Notes: a model not told the origin generated them from the letters alone. Positions 1 through 6,233 are shown, numbered from the stretch's first letter. The stretch is DNA of 6,233 nt from UBA5336 sp964625835 (GCA_964625835.1 CAZVES010000137.1:1-6233); one strand, 5' to 3'. Program-made: numbers and translations.

Positions 1-78
1 GTCCATTAGCATTTTGAAGACTGCGTTGCGCCGCTTGTCGTCGGAGATGTCGTAGGCGATCAAATACGCGCCGTCCAT
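1..78 (-). CDS. cas2: Cas2, N-terminal 26 codons (3' end cut by window edge)
   Basis: Cas2 forms the scaffold dimer of the Cas1-Cas2 integration complex. The frame from ATG at 78 reads MDGAYLIAYDISDDKRRNAV and then FKMLMD before the window ends. This is the first beta strand of the ferredoxin-like fold with its conserved Asp (residue 10, in AYDISDDKRR), followed by the first helix, as in Cas2 proteins of type I loci. A Shine-Dalgarno GAGGTGA (82-88) precedes the ATG and includes the ancestral stop of cas1, only 3 nt upstream of the start, so cas2 was evidently co-translated with cas1. Full Cas2 proteins are about 90-100 residues, so most of the gene lies to the left of the window and its integrity cannot be judged. 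With the neighbouring Cas1 broken, this Cas2 would lack its local partner. Confidence 0.87.
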   Translation of the reverse strand, partial: MDGAYLIAYDISDDKRRNAVFKMLMD

Positions 79-81
79 GCT

Positions 82-88
82 TCACCTC
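82..88 (-). promoter_or_regulatory. Ribosome binding site of cas2
   Basis: GAGGTGA on the minus strand stands with its GAGG core 6 nt before the cas2 ATG at 78, and its TGA is the original cas1 stop. The site survived the cas1 deletion, so cas2 may still be translated. Confidence 0.65.
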
Positions 89-180
89 GTCCGGAAGCCT
101 TCATACACTTCCGTCTCGCCCAGAATCCACCGCGCCAGCAGCCGTGCCTGAATCCGCACCACCGCCAGCCAAGAGCAGCG

Positions 181-190
181 GTATTCGAAC
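181..190 (-). other. Inferred deletion junction in cas1
   Basis: Resemblance to the Cas1 N-terminal domain stops, and resemblance to the Cas1 C-terminus starts in the next frame, within this ten-base stretch, GTTCGAATAC on the minus strand. It contains the palindrome TTCGAA (184-189). The N-terminal piece would normally continue as GLG-x-R-N, whose codons could read GTTCGAAA, and the C-terminal piece begins with Phe-Glu-Tyr (TTCGAATAC), so about 6-7 bases could have been shared by both ends. That the deletion arose by short homology is inference; the change of frame and of homology is seen directly. Confidence 0.65.
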
Positions 191-438
191 GCCGAGGCCG
201 CTGGTGATGCCGTAAAACCAGTTGCCGGTCGAAAGGTGGACGACCGGAATCCCCACCTCGCACAAGAGGTGGATCGTCTGCGCCGAAATCGAGACATTGC
301 CGCAGAGCACGAGTTGGCTCGTATCTTTCAGTCGAGCCTCGGCCAGAACCTCGCCGTTTTTTTTGACAATCAGGCGCTTGCCCCTCTTGCCGACGTACGC
401 GCCCTGTTCCTGAACATAGATTGCCAGGGAAGAGATGC

Positions 439-1899
439 TCACTCCTCGGCATTCTCCGGTACAAACGTCCCGAGGCCGAAGTGGGCAAGCGACCCGATGG
501 CGAAGGGGCCGGTTACGGGGTCATCGAAGGTCAGGGCAAAACCGTGTCCACGCAACGGACGCCCCCCCTTGCGCGAGCGTTGGAACTCCATCCACCGCAC
601 AGCATGCCCGGGCGTCCGTGTACGGTCGATGGGCTCAATGGATACGGGAACTGGTATACCGTGGTTGATGCACTCACGACGGACCTCTTCCTTCGCCCAC
701 TCGAGATAATCTCCCCTTCCCCGGCGGTGATGCCGCGCAGTGACGAAAGGCGTGGCGCTGATCCACCGCGCGGTGGACGGCAGCGGGTCGCCATCGGCTA
801 AACGCACCAGCACCAAGCGCAGATCCGGCCGGCCGTTCGGTTGCCACGTGCGGTTCATGGCGTCGAGGGCCTGCAGCTCGGCCTGATCGAAGGGCGTGTC
901 GCTGCGCACGATAACATGGTCGATACGGCCGTCGCCATCTTCATCAAGGGGAAGGATGTAGATATGGTTATGCCCCCGGTCAGGGGTGCCGCCGGGTCCC
1001 TTGCCGCTGAAGCGCGCGGAGACCGCCGATGCGTCGTTCCCGGAAATGCGCTTGTGAATGCCCATGAGCTTCGCACGTAGGCGTTCTGCTAGGGAGACGG
1101 TCTCGATTACCCGGGGCAGAACGGTGGAATGTAAGGCGTAACGCGCCACACGGAAGGCCGTCGGGCGAGTAGGACGGGCGCGGGGCCGTGTGGTAAGTGC
1201 GTCGGCGGGACGGCCGAAGGTCTGGGTCCTCTGGGCGGGCGGGTGGCTCCAGCCGTCCTTCAGCAGGTCTGCAGTGGACATGCAGACGGCTTCCATCCAT
1301 GACAGCGTCCGGCGGTTCTTTTTCTTCCCCGTCTCCGGAAGATACGGCAGATCACGATATTCTGCCTCGTTGCACAAGCACGCGACCTCGACGCGTTCGG
1401 TTCGTCCAGAAAGCGTACCCGCGGCCATGCAGTTAGCGGCGATACTCTCGGAGCCAGGCAGCAACCGCGCCTGAACCCAGGACTCGCTCCGGCCGAAGTA
1501 GTTCAGCTCGCCCAGGAGGTCATCCAGATCCCGACGCACAGATTCCGGCGCATCGGTATCGAAGGCCATCAGGGTCCGCTCCTTGCGCTCCACCACGACG
1601 AATGCATCGAAGATCTTCTGCTTCTTCTGTGGGTCCTTCTGGTTGCTGTTGAGATAGGCGCGTGTATGCGCCCCGGTGGCCGGCGGCAACAGGAAGGACA
1701 CCGGTGCGCTGAGGCAGCGCAGGATGCTTTCCATGCGTTCATCGGGCCACGCCGGGTGACGGCGCTTGGCCGCGTCGATCAGTGCCCGAGCCAGACGATA
1801 TGGCGCGGGGGGCCATTCAACCACCCCCTCGTTGACGTTTCGCCCCCAGGGTGTGGCGTGGAAGCGGCCGGCCGGAAATCGCAGTTCGATCACCAGCAT
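439..1899 (-). CDS. csb2: Csb2 (GSU0054 family), type I-G Cas5-Cas6 fusion
   Basis: This 486-residue protein is Csb2, which in type I-G combines a Cas5-like part (cap at the crRNA 5' handle) and a Cas6-like part (pre-crRNA cleavage). The N-terminus (MLVIELRFPAGRFHATPWGR, then EWPPAPYRLARAL at 28-40) is the RAMP-like Cas5 start. The middle carries ARFSGKGPGGTPDRGHNHIY at 295-314 and LPLDEDGDGRIDHVIV at 316-331, both hallmarks of the family; the latter resembles an EF-hand type Asp-rich loop. The C-terminus, RPLRGHGFALTFDD then GPFAIGSLAHFGLGTFVP at 464-481, has the glycine-rich loop expected of a Cas6-like fold. Histidines at 390-391 in TARHHRRGRG are possible RNA-cleavage or binding residues, a guess only. 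A basic Arg/Pro-rich stretch at 229-250 may link the two halves. The ATG at 1899 has a perfect AGGAGG 8 nt upstream. The stop overlaps the GTG of cas1 in GTGA. No damage is seen. Confidence 0.94.
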   Translation of the reverse strand: MLVIELRFPAGRFHATPWGRNVNEGVVEWPPAPYRLARALIDAAKRRHPAWPDERMESILRCLSAPVSFLLPPATGAHTRAYLNSNQKDPQKKQKIFDAFVVVERKERTLMAFDTDAPESVRRDLDDLLGELNYFGRSESWVQARLLPGSESIAANCMAAGTLSGRTERVEVACLCNEAEYRDLPYLPETGKKKNRRTLSWMEAVCMSTADLLKDGWSHPPAQRTQTFGRPADALTTRPRARPTRPTAFRVARYALHSTVLPRVIETVSLAERLRAKLMGIHKRISGNDASAVSARFSGKGPGGTPDRGHNHIYILPLDEDGDGRIDHVIVRSDTPFDQAELQALDAMNRTWQPNGRPDLRLVLVRLADGDPLPSTARWISATPFVTARHHRRGRGDYLEWAKEEVRRECINHGIPVPVSIEPIDRTRTPGHAVRWMEFQRSRKGGRPLRGHGFALTFDDPVTGPFAIGSLAHFGLGTFVPENAEE

Positions 1900-1902
1900 G
1901 AC

Positions 1903-2883
1903 TCACTCCTCCTCTTCACCCTTGACCTTCTTGTGAACTGTCATTGTGCTGATTTCTGTCACCGGAGGGTCGGCGATCATCCCATTGACTGCGGCGATCT
2001 TCTCCTTCACACCAGCCAGCAGGCCCGCTTCTGTCGGCAGATCCATGCCGTCGGGTTGTGTGATGCGGATGTCACCATCCAGACGCAGGTCGCAGGCCGT
2101 ACGCAGACGCAACCCGCCGTTTAGGAAACGACGAACCTTAAGAAGCGCGAGGTTCACCAGGAGGTCGAATGCGTCTTCCCCGAGGTCATAGCTGCGCAGC
2201 AGGCCAGTATCCAGGTTGAAAAAGGCTGTAATGCTGCCGGCGACATACTCTGTTCGCTGGTATGGAACGTTGCTATAGACGTCCTTGTCCAGAGCCTCGG
2301 CACGAATTGTGCCGGTAGGATCAATGGGATTGTTCTTCACGCCACCGCTGACAGCCTCGCGGATGTCTCGCGCCTCGATGAAGCCCGTGATCGCCCGCTG
2401 CACCTTGATGCGGCCATCCCTCAGGTTGGCCAGGAAGGCACCGTGGAGGAGGCTGTTGACATCGTAGCGAAATATGGCCGACGCAACCTTTGCCCAGTTC
2501 AAAGGCTTGCCCTTTCCGTACTCAGCGGCTTTGACAAACCTGGCCTGAAAATCCTTGTCCGAAATGATAAACGGTGAATTGACGCGGTGGGCCTCGATCA
2601 GTGAGTTGGTCGTCGCGTCGCTTTCGCCTTCGAGCCGGGCACGAATGTAGGAGAGGCCTTCGAGGCCCGGGATGATCTCGTTGTCCGGTCCGATTACGGT
2701 GGCTTCGAGTCGGTTGGCCACGGACTGCGCGGATTCAAGCAGGAGCATCCGGGTACCATCGGCCAATTGATAGGTCGCTGCCCCCAGGTCGGCGAACCCC
2801 GTTGGCTGGAACCGATCCCCCTGCATGGGGACGAGATCGGCTTCGATCAGGACACGGTTGGCGGTTTGACAGGCTTCGAGCAT
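1903..2883 (-). CDS. csb1: Csb1 (GSU0053 family), type I-G Cas7 backbone subunit
   Basis: This 326-residue protein is Csb1, the Cas7-type RNA-binding subunit that should polymerise along the crRNA spacer to form the effector backbone. Family-like features are RFQPTGFADLGAATY at residues 24-38, LLLESAQSVANRLE at 47-60, HRVNSPFI at 99-106, LLHGAFLANL at 145-154, VPYQRTEYVAGSITAFFNLD at 206-225 and RRFLNGGLRLRTACDL at 251-266. Length is as expected and the frame is intact. The ATG at 2883 has AAGGAG (2891-2896) 7 nt upstream. The protein ends in four glutamates; those GAA/GAG codons also provide the AGGAGG ribosome binding site of csb2, whose ATG lies only 3 nt past the TGA. Transcription must be shared with csx17 upstream (16-nt gap). 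The family assignment is firm; the role in this host is inferred from studied type I-G complexes. Confidence 0.95.
   Translation of the reverse strand: MLEACQTANRVLIEADLVPMQGDRFQPTGFADLGAATYQLADGTRMLLLESAQSVANRLEATVIGPDNEIIPGLEGLSYIRARLEGESDATTNSLIEAHRVNSPFIISDKDFQARFVKAAEYGKGKPLNWAKVASAIFRYDVNSLLHGAFLANLRDGRIKVQRAITGFIEARDIREAVSGGVKNNPIDPTGTIRAEALDKDVYSNVPYQRTEYVAGSITAFFNLDTGLLRSYDLGEDAFDLLVNLALLKVRRFLNGGLRLRTACDLRLDGDIRITQPDGMDLPTEAGLLAGVKEKIAAVNGMIADPPVTEISTMTVHKKVKGEEEE
1908..1913 (-). promoter_or_regulatory. Ribosome binding site of csb2 inside the csb1 3' end
   Basis: A perfect AGGAGG on the minus strand is formed by the terminal Glu codons of csb1 and lies 8 nt before the csb2 ATG at 1899. 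With only 3 nt between csb1 stop and csb2 start, translation of the two is probably coupled. Confidence 0.85.
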
Positions 2884-2890
2884 CGTTCCT

Positions 2891-2896
2891 CTCCTT
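2891..2896 (-). promoter_or_regulatory. Ribosome binding site of csb1
   Basis: AAGGAG on the minus strand fills the short csx17-csb1 gap and stands 7 nt before the ATG at 2883. It is a strong, well-spaced site, in keeping with Cas7 being needed in many copies per complex (inference). Confidence 0.8.
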
Positions 2897-2899
2897 TTC

Positions 2900-5245
2900 T
2901 CAGGCTTGGTCGTTATCTTCCAGAATTAAGTTTTCCAACGGTTTTGACCATACCGGCACCAGCAGAGCCGCCAGCAGTCGGTGCGGATCGATATCCTCCT
3001 CAAAATGAATCGGCAGCGGACGGGCACCCTCAATGCGCAAGCGGTGACGGGCGGTATCAGCCGCCTCATGCAAACGACCGGCTGCCAACAATCCGGCAAC
3101 ACGCGGTTCCATGCGGATTGTGATGTCCCGCACCTTGGTCGGCACATGGACCAGCTTGGTCACGGCGTAACTGCGTGGGAGTAGAGAGCGGGAAACGGGC
3201 TGGCGCCACCTATCGGCCACCTCCCGAGTCTCGCCCGCTTTCGGCGTCACCAAAGTAAAGCCCCAGAGCAGGTCTTCGAGGAGGGCGTCATCAGTCTCCC
3301 CCAGCAGGAAGGGGGAGACGTCATGGGGTGACAGGGACCAGTTCCCCTTCACGGGGACGCACGGCGCGGACAGGCGCTCGGCATCCATCAGGCGCCGGAC
3401 CATGACGGCCCCGAGTCGTTCGGTCAGGTTGCAGCCGTGCCAGTGCTTCTGCCCCGTACCATTGGCCCATTTCCTGGGCGCGACCGGGTCAACCCCCGCC
3501 ATGTTGGCGCGCAGGGAACCGACCTTACCAGTCTTGCGGATGCTCGCCAGGGTCGCGGCCAGACGGACCTCCACCGATCCGTCATCGCATTGGAGGATCC
3601 ACTGGGTGCGTAGTCCCTGCAGAGGGCGGGAAACGTTGATCTTGCGGCTACGATCCCGCTGGGCGATCAGCCGTTCCATGCGGCCGATGGCGCGGACCAA
3701 GCCAACGAAGCGATAGGCATCCGGCTGTTCACAGCAGGTGAACATCGCCTCGTCGATGTTGCTACGGGCGCTTTTGAAAGTCGCGGGGCATTTCTTGAAC
3801 CCGCGAAGGAACATGTCGATACTGTGGAGGATCGGGTCGAGATCATCCAACAGGCGGATGGACGGGTCCCATTTCACCCTCATGCGTCCGGCCGGGAGAG
3901 CAAGGTAGGCGGGCTTTTTATCAGTTCCCCGGCGTGCGAGGCAACTGAACCGCTGGAAGTCTCGGAAACCTCGGTCTACCCCTAATGATGCCACCGCTCG
4001 GCAGAAGTCCAGGCCGCTGCGTGCTTGTTTTCGTCCGACGGTGCTGCGGCCCTCTCCAAAAATGTAGCGAATCTCCCGAAAGCCCGCCGGGTTTGTCCAA
4101 GTGGGTAGCCATATTTCGGCGCGGGCGTTGTCGTCCGAATTGCTCGAAGTAAAACCAACCGCAGAGTTCAGCACGCTGAAGGGGATCGATCCCAGACCGC
4201 GTGTATCGGTACCCATGCGCCTTGTCGCGGCACCCGCCAAGGCCGGTGTCCCCTCGATGGCCAGAATGAAATCCCAGGGATTTATCTTGAAATCTTTGGT
4301 TTCGATCTCACAGCCCTGGTTGTATCCTCCGGCACGTCCGGGGTCAAGTTGGCCGATACTGGCCTTGACCATGCCCGCTGACGCAACAGCGAACAAGGCT
4401 GTCTGTAAAAACCGTCGGCTGTCTGTATCGCTGTCAGTAAGAAGCATCTCGGCGACCCGCTGCGTGTAGTTATTGGAAAAATCCAAGTTTCCTTCATTGC
4501 CGCCTGAACCAAGAAGCGGACTGTATGCCGGGTTGTCATCCACGCGCAGAACGATGGCGGCGTCCATCCAGTCCAGGCACCCTTCGGGAAGTCGTGCCCG
4601 GCAATTCCGAAGAAGGTCTTCCTTGCCGGAACCACGGCTCAGGGATAGACACTTGGTTCGCGCTTTCTTGACTGCTTTCCACCAAGCCTTCATTCCCTTC
4701 TTCCCCTTGGCCATGGTTTCGAGATCTTCAAGCAGCAAATTCGAAGGAGAGATGCTGTCCAATTCCTCGCTTGCCTTCTCCTGGGTCTTCTGAATGGCCT
4801 TGAGATGCTCCAGCAATTCATCTTGACTCTTGCCTTCACGTGATCCCTCGATAGCCGCAGCCAAGGTCTGTGAGACATCTCTAACAGTGTAAAACTGCAG
4901 TGACATTTCCGGCCACGCAAAGATGGTTTCGATGGCTTCACGATAGGGAGCGAAGCGTTCATGTGTGCTGTGCCGGATCGCATCTATACCCTCCGTATTA
5001 ACTGTAGGCCAGAACCCACTTCCCCCATTCCAGGGCGAGACCACCGGTGTTGGGCGGTAGTCTTTCACGAAGAAATCCACGAGGTCTTCTTTTGTCTTTT
5101 CCGTGGTCAGGACAAAAGTGTCGTCACGCCAGTGCCCCTTGACCGATGGGTCGCATTGTTCGGCGACAAGGCGGAAGACGGCCATGGCCTTGAGGTAGCT
5201 GGCCAGCGGTGTCGGGCGGCAACCTTTCAGGACGATCTCAGGCAT
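2900..5245 (-). CDS. csx17: Csx17 (Cas8g/Cas8u2), type I-G effector large subunit
   Basis: This 781-residue protein is Csx17, the signature large subunit of type I-G, expected to take the Cas8 role in target recognition within the crRNA complex. Recognition rests on family-like stretches in order: LKGCRPTPLASYLKAMAVFR near residues 6-25, YRPTPVVSPWNGGSGF at 63-78, NPWDFILAIEGTPALAGAA at 322-340, EIWLPTWTNP at 377-386 and GLDFCRAVASLGVDRGF at 411-427. The length is normal for the family and no stop or frameshift is seen. A charged, probably helical stretch rich in Lys and Glu lies at about 136-200. The start chosen is the ATG at 5245: the conserved N-terminus begins there and AAGGAAG (5252-5258) sits 6 nt upstream. 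A longer frame from 5353 would add 36 residues inside cas3 with no family resemblance. ATGCCTGA makes an 8-nt overlap with the cas3 stop, suggesting coupled translation. csb1 follows after 16 nt. Confidence 0.95.
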   Translation of the reverse strand: MPEIVLKGCRPTPLASYLKAMAVFRLVAEQCDPSVKGHWRDDTFVLTTEKTKEDLVDFFVKDYRPTPVVSPWNGGSGFWPTVNTEGIDAIRHSTHERFAPYREAIETIFAWPEMSLQFYTVRDVSQTLAAAIEGSREGKSQDELLEHLKAIQKTQEKASEELDSISPSNLLLEDLETMAKGKKGMKAWWKAVKKARTKCLSLSRGSGKEDLLRNCRARLPEGCLDWMDAAIVLRVDDNPAYSPLLGSGGNEGNLDFSNNYTQRVAEMLLTDSDTDSRRFLQTALFAVASAGMVKASIGQLDPGRAGGYNQGCEIETKDFKINPWDFILAIEGTPALAGAATRRMGTDTRGLGSIPFSVLNSAVGFTSSNSDDNARAEIWLPTWTNPAGFREIRYIFGEGRSTVGRKQARSGLDFCRAVASLGVDRGFRDFQRFSCLARRGTDKKPAYLALPAGRMRVKWDPSIRLLDDLDPILHSIDMFLRGFKKCPATFKSARSNIDEAMFTCCEQPDAYRFVGLVRAIGRMERLIAQRDRSRKINVSRPLQGLRTQWILQCDDGSVEVRLAATLASIRKTGKVGSLRANMAGVDPVAPRKWANGTGQKHWHGCNLTERLGAVMVRRLMDAERLSAPCVPVKGNWSLSPHDVSPFLLGETDDALLEDLLWGFTLVTPKAGETREVADRWRQPVSRSLLPRSYAVTKLVHVPTKVRDITIRMEPRVAGLLAAGRLHEAADTARHRLRIEGARPLPIHFEEDIDPHRLLAALLVPVWSKPLENLILEDNDQA

Positions 5246-6233
5246 GGGCTTCTTCCTTAGCTTTGGTACTGGCCCGCCAGTCGGCCACACGCAACAGCGC
5301 CTCCAAAAACGCAAGTCGGAAAGGCCCGAGGGCGGGATCATCACGGAGTGCAATGGTCCGGGCCAGCCAGCTCGCTCCCGTGCTCGGGTGATCGCCCAGT
5401 TCCATGTAAGACAGCATCAGCGTTGTCTTCGGGGCAGTCACACCACCCCCCAACTCGGCTTGCGGGAGAGTGTCCCCCTCCCATATTCCCCGGGCAAATC
5501 GTGCGTCTGGATTTTCCTTCGGGGGAAGCTCATGTGGAAGGGATCGAATCGACATGCGGATTTTGCCATGATGGGCGGCTGCAAGATAGGCGGCCAGATC
5601 GGATGATTGATTGGACAACATTGTCAGGGCCGAAGCCAGCTCGTGGCGGAAGCCCTGTCGCCGATAGCGTGCGTTCGACCTGTTTGTCTTGGCCCATAAG
5701 GCATCTAGCTCAGGCGGCGTCGCCTCGGATGTCATGGCATCCTGAAAGACCGGATGGGCCTTGCCCGCATCATGCCAACGCGCGGCCTGAAACAATGCGT
5801 CCTTCCACTCGTCACGAAGGTCGGGAATACTGTCCAGCAGGAAGCGCAATTCCGCAACCACGGCGTCCGTGTGACAGGCCAAGGTTTGCCAGCTTGTTTG
5901 CGTCCATTTATCTCGGTCGTTGGTATCCAACTGTTTACCTGCATTCAGGATCGCAGGCTTGTGATTCTTCTTGGCAGTCCAGCCCAGTTCAGAGGAATAC
6001 CCACCGTCTTTCGCATTGAGCAACAAAACAATCCCCGGATAGATGTTATCGGGGTGTTTCCAACATTCCTCCAAGAGATCGAACCTCCAGGCGTTCCAGC
6101 CTTTCAAGTCTGCCAGGGGAACAGCACATAGCTCTTCCGTGCTTGGACCGGGGGTGTCGTCCTCCGGAGTTCCCTCGATTGCTCTCCAGAAGACGCGCAC
6201 GTGGCGTTCGTCGTTCTCACGGATGAACCGGCT
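5238..6233 (-). CDS. cas3: Cas3, C-terminal HD nuclease part (5' end cut by window edge)
   Basis: Cas3 is the helicase-nuclease that degrades DNA marked by the type I effector complex. Only the last 331 residues are visible; the frame is open to the right edge, so the GTG at 6200 is internal, not a start. The C-terminal half shows an HD phosphohydrolase signature in order: His in LACHTDAV (codon about 5871-5873), the HD pair in ARWHDAGKAHP (His codon 5772-5774), His in FRHELAS (5643-5645), the HH pair in AAHHGK (about 5568-5573) and a closing Asp in RVADWRAS (about 5280-5282). These are the metal-binding positions of the family, and all appear intact. An HD domain at the C-terminus, after the helicase, is the arrangement known for type I-G, whereas most Cas3 proteins carry it first. 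The region before it (VRVFWRAI, PGIVLLLNAKDGGY) fits the link between helicase and HD parts of I-G Cas3. The TGA stop overlaps the csx17 start by 8 nt. The helicase motifs themselves cannot be seen here. Confidence 0.92.
   Translation of the reverse strand, partial: SRFIRENDERHVRVFWRAIEGTPEDDTPGPSTEELCAVPLADLKGWNAWRFDLLEECWKHPDNIYPGIVLLLNAKDGGYSSELGWTAKKNHKPAILNAGKQLDTNDRDKWTQTSWQTLACHTDAVVAELRFLLDSIPDLRDEWKDALFQAARWHDAGKAHPVFQDAMTSEATPPELDALWAKTNRSNARYRRQGFRHELASALTMLSNQSSDLAAYLAAAHHGKIRMSIRSLPHELPPKENPDARFARGIWEGDTLPQAELGGGVTAPKTTLMLSYMELGDHPSTGASWLARTIALRDDPALGPFRLAFLEALLRVADWRASTKAKEEAHA
5252..5258 (-). promoter_or_regulatory. Ribosome binding site of csx17
   Basis: AAGGAAG on the minus strand lies 6 nt before the ATG at 5245, inside the last codons of cas3. 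It decides the csx17 start in favour of 5245 over the longer frame from 5353. Confidence 0.75.

Larger units (their letters stand above)
82..442 (-). pseudogene. cas1: Cas1 integrase, internally deleted and frameshifted
   Basis: Cas1 is the integrase that, with Cas2, inserts new spacers. The frame from GTG at 442 encodes a good Cas1 N-terminal beta domain for about 86 residues (IYVQEQGAYVGKRGKRL, LKDTSQLVLCGNV, GIPVVHLSTGNWFYGITSGL), then becomes unrelated Gly/Ala-rich sequence ending at TGA 101-103. In the +1 frame, from TTC at 187-189, the sequence reads as the C-terminal end of the same protein type: FEYRCSWLAVVRIQARLLAR and ILGETEVYEGFRTR, stop at 82-84. Cas1 domains of this kind are about 330-340 residues, so roughly 200 are missing, including the helical domain with the catalytic Glu/His/Asp. 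The enzyme should be inactive. The GTG overlaps the csb2 stop (GTGA) and GAGGA abuts it without spacer, so initiation probably relies on coupling. No Cas4 domain precedes it, though relatives are often Cas4-Cas1 fusions. A 113-residue product from the first frame remains possible. Confidence 0.87.

Noticed and set aside
181..190. Programmed +1 frameshift at GTT-CGA joining the two cas1 frames
   Set aside because: Even a joined product of about 121 residues would lack the catalytic domain, so a deletion explains the data better.
340..370. T8 run on the plus strand as a terminator
   Set aside because: No clear GC-rich hairpin precedes it and it lies within cas1 codons, antisense to the operon.
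60..488. 142-residue minus-strand open frame across cas1 and the csb2 end
   Set aside because: It is the third frame of the region, with Arg/Gly-rich sequence unlike any Cas protein, and overlaps well-supported cas1 and csb2 coding sequence.
236..709. 157-residue plus-strand open frame opposite csb2 and cas1
   Set aside because: It has no recognisable domain, no convincing ribosome binding site and lies opposite coding sequence with family matches.
5245..5353. Upstream start adding 36 residues to Csx17
   Set aside because: The extra residues lie within the cas3 HD region, have no family resemblance, and the ATG at 5245 has both a ribosome binding site and the conserved N-terminus.
5348..6019. 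223-residue plus-strand open frame
   Set aside because: It is antisense to conserved cas3 HD sequence, rich in Pro, Arg and Ser as expected for a shadow frame in GC-rich DNA.
6198..6200. GTG as a possible start of a separate 320-residue HD protein
   Set aside because: The frame stays open upstream to the window edge and residues around it (RHVRVFWRAI) look like the continuous helicase-HD link of Cas3. A separate gene cannot be fully excluded without the flank.

Overview
The window holds most of a type I-G (formerly I-U) CRISPR-Cas operon, entirely on the minus strand and read from right to left: 3' part of cas3, csx17 (cas8g), csb1 (cas7), csb2 (cas5-cas6 fusion), a broken cas1, and the first 26 codons of cas2. 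Both ends of the operon run off the window. The genes are packed tightly (8-nt overlap, 16-nt gap, 3-nt gap, 4-nt overlap, then cas1/cas2 close together). No promoter, terminator, tRNA, mobile element or CRISPR array is visible, and no gene-free stretch exceeds about 20 bases.

Region by region. 5238-6233: C-terminal HD nuclease part of Cas3; the helicase part lies beyond the right edge. 2900-5245: Csx17, the large effector subunit characteristic of this subtype. 1903-2883: Csb1, the Cas7 backbone. 439-1899: Csb2, combining Cas5-like and Cas6-like regions. 82-442: cas1 remnant. 1-78: cas2 start. Together Csx17, Csb1 and Csb2 would form the crRNA-guided Cascade-like complex, with Csb2 expected to process pre-crRNA, and Cas3 would be recruited to degrade target DNA. 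All visible interference proteins look full length and uninterrupted.

The most notable point is the adaptation module. Cas1 keeps about 86 N-terminal residues and, in a different reading frame, about 35 C-terminal residues; roughly 200 residues in between, expected to carry the catalytic Glu/His/Asp site, are absent. The join lies at about 181-190, where TTCGAA could be deletion microhomology. No Cas4 domain precedes Cas1, although this Cas1 type is often fused to Cas4. The locus therefore looks able to interfere but unable to acquire spacers by itself, unless a Cas1 is supplied elsewhere or the deletion is an assembly error.

Organism: GC-rich (around 60% by eye), with clear Shine-Dalgarno sites, so a bacterium, plausibly a proteobacterium. 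Taxonomy cannot be fixed from this window.
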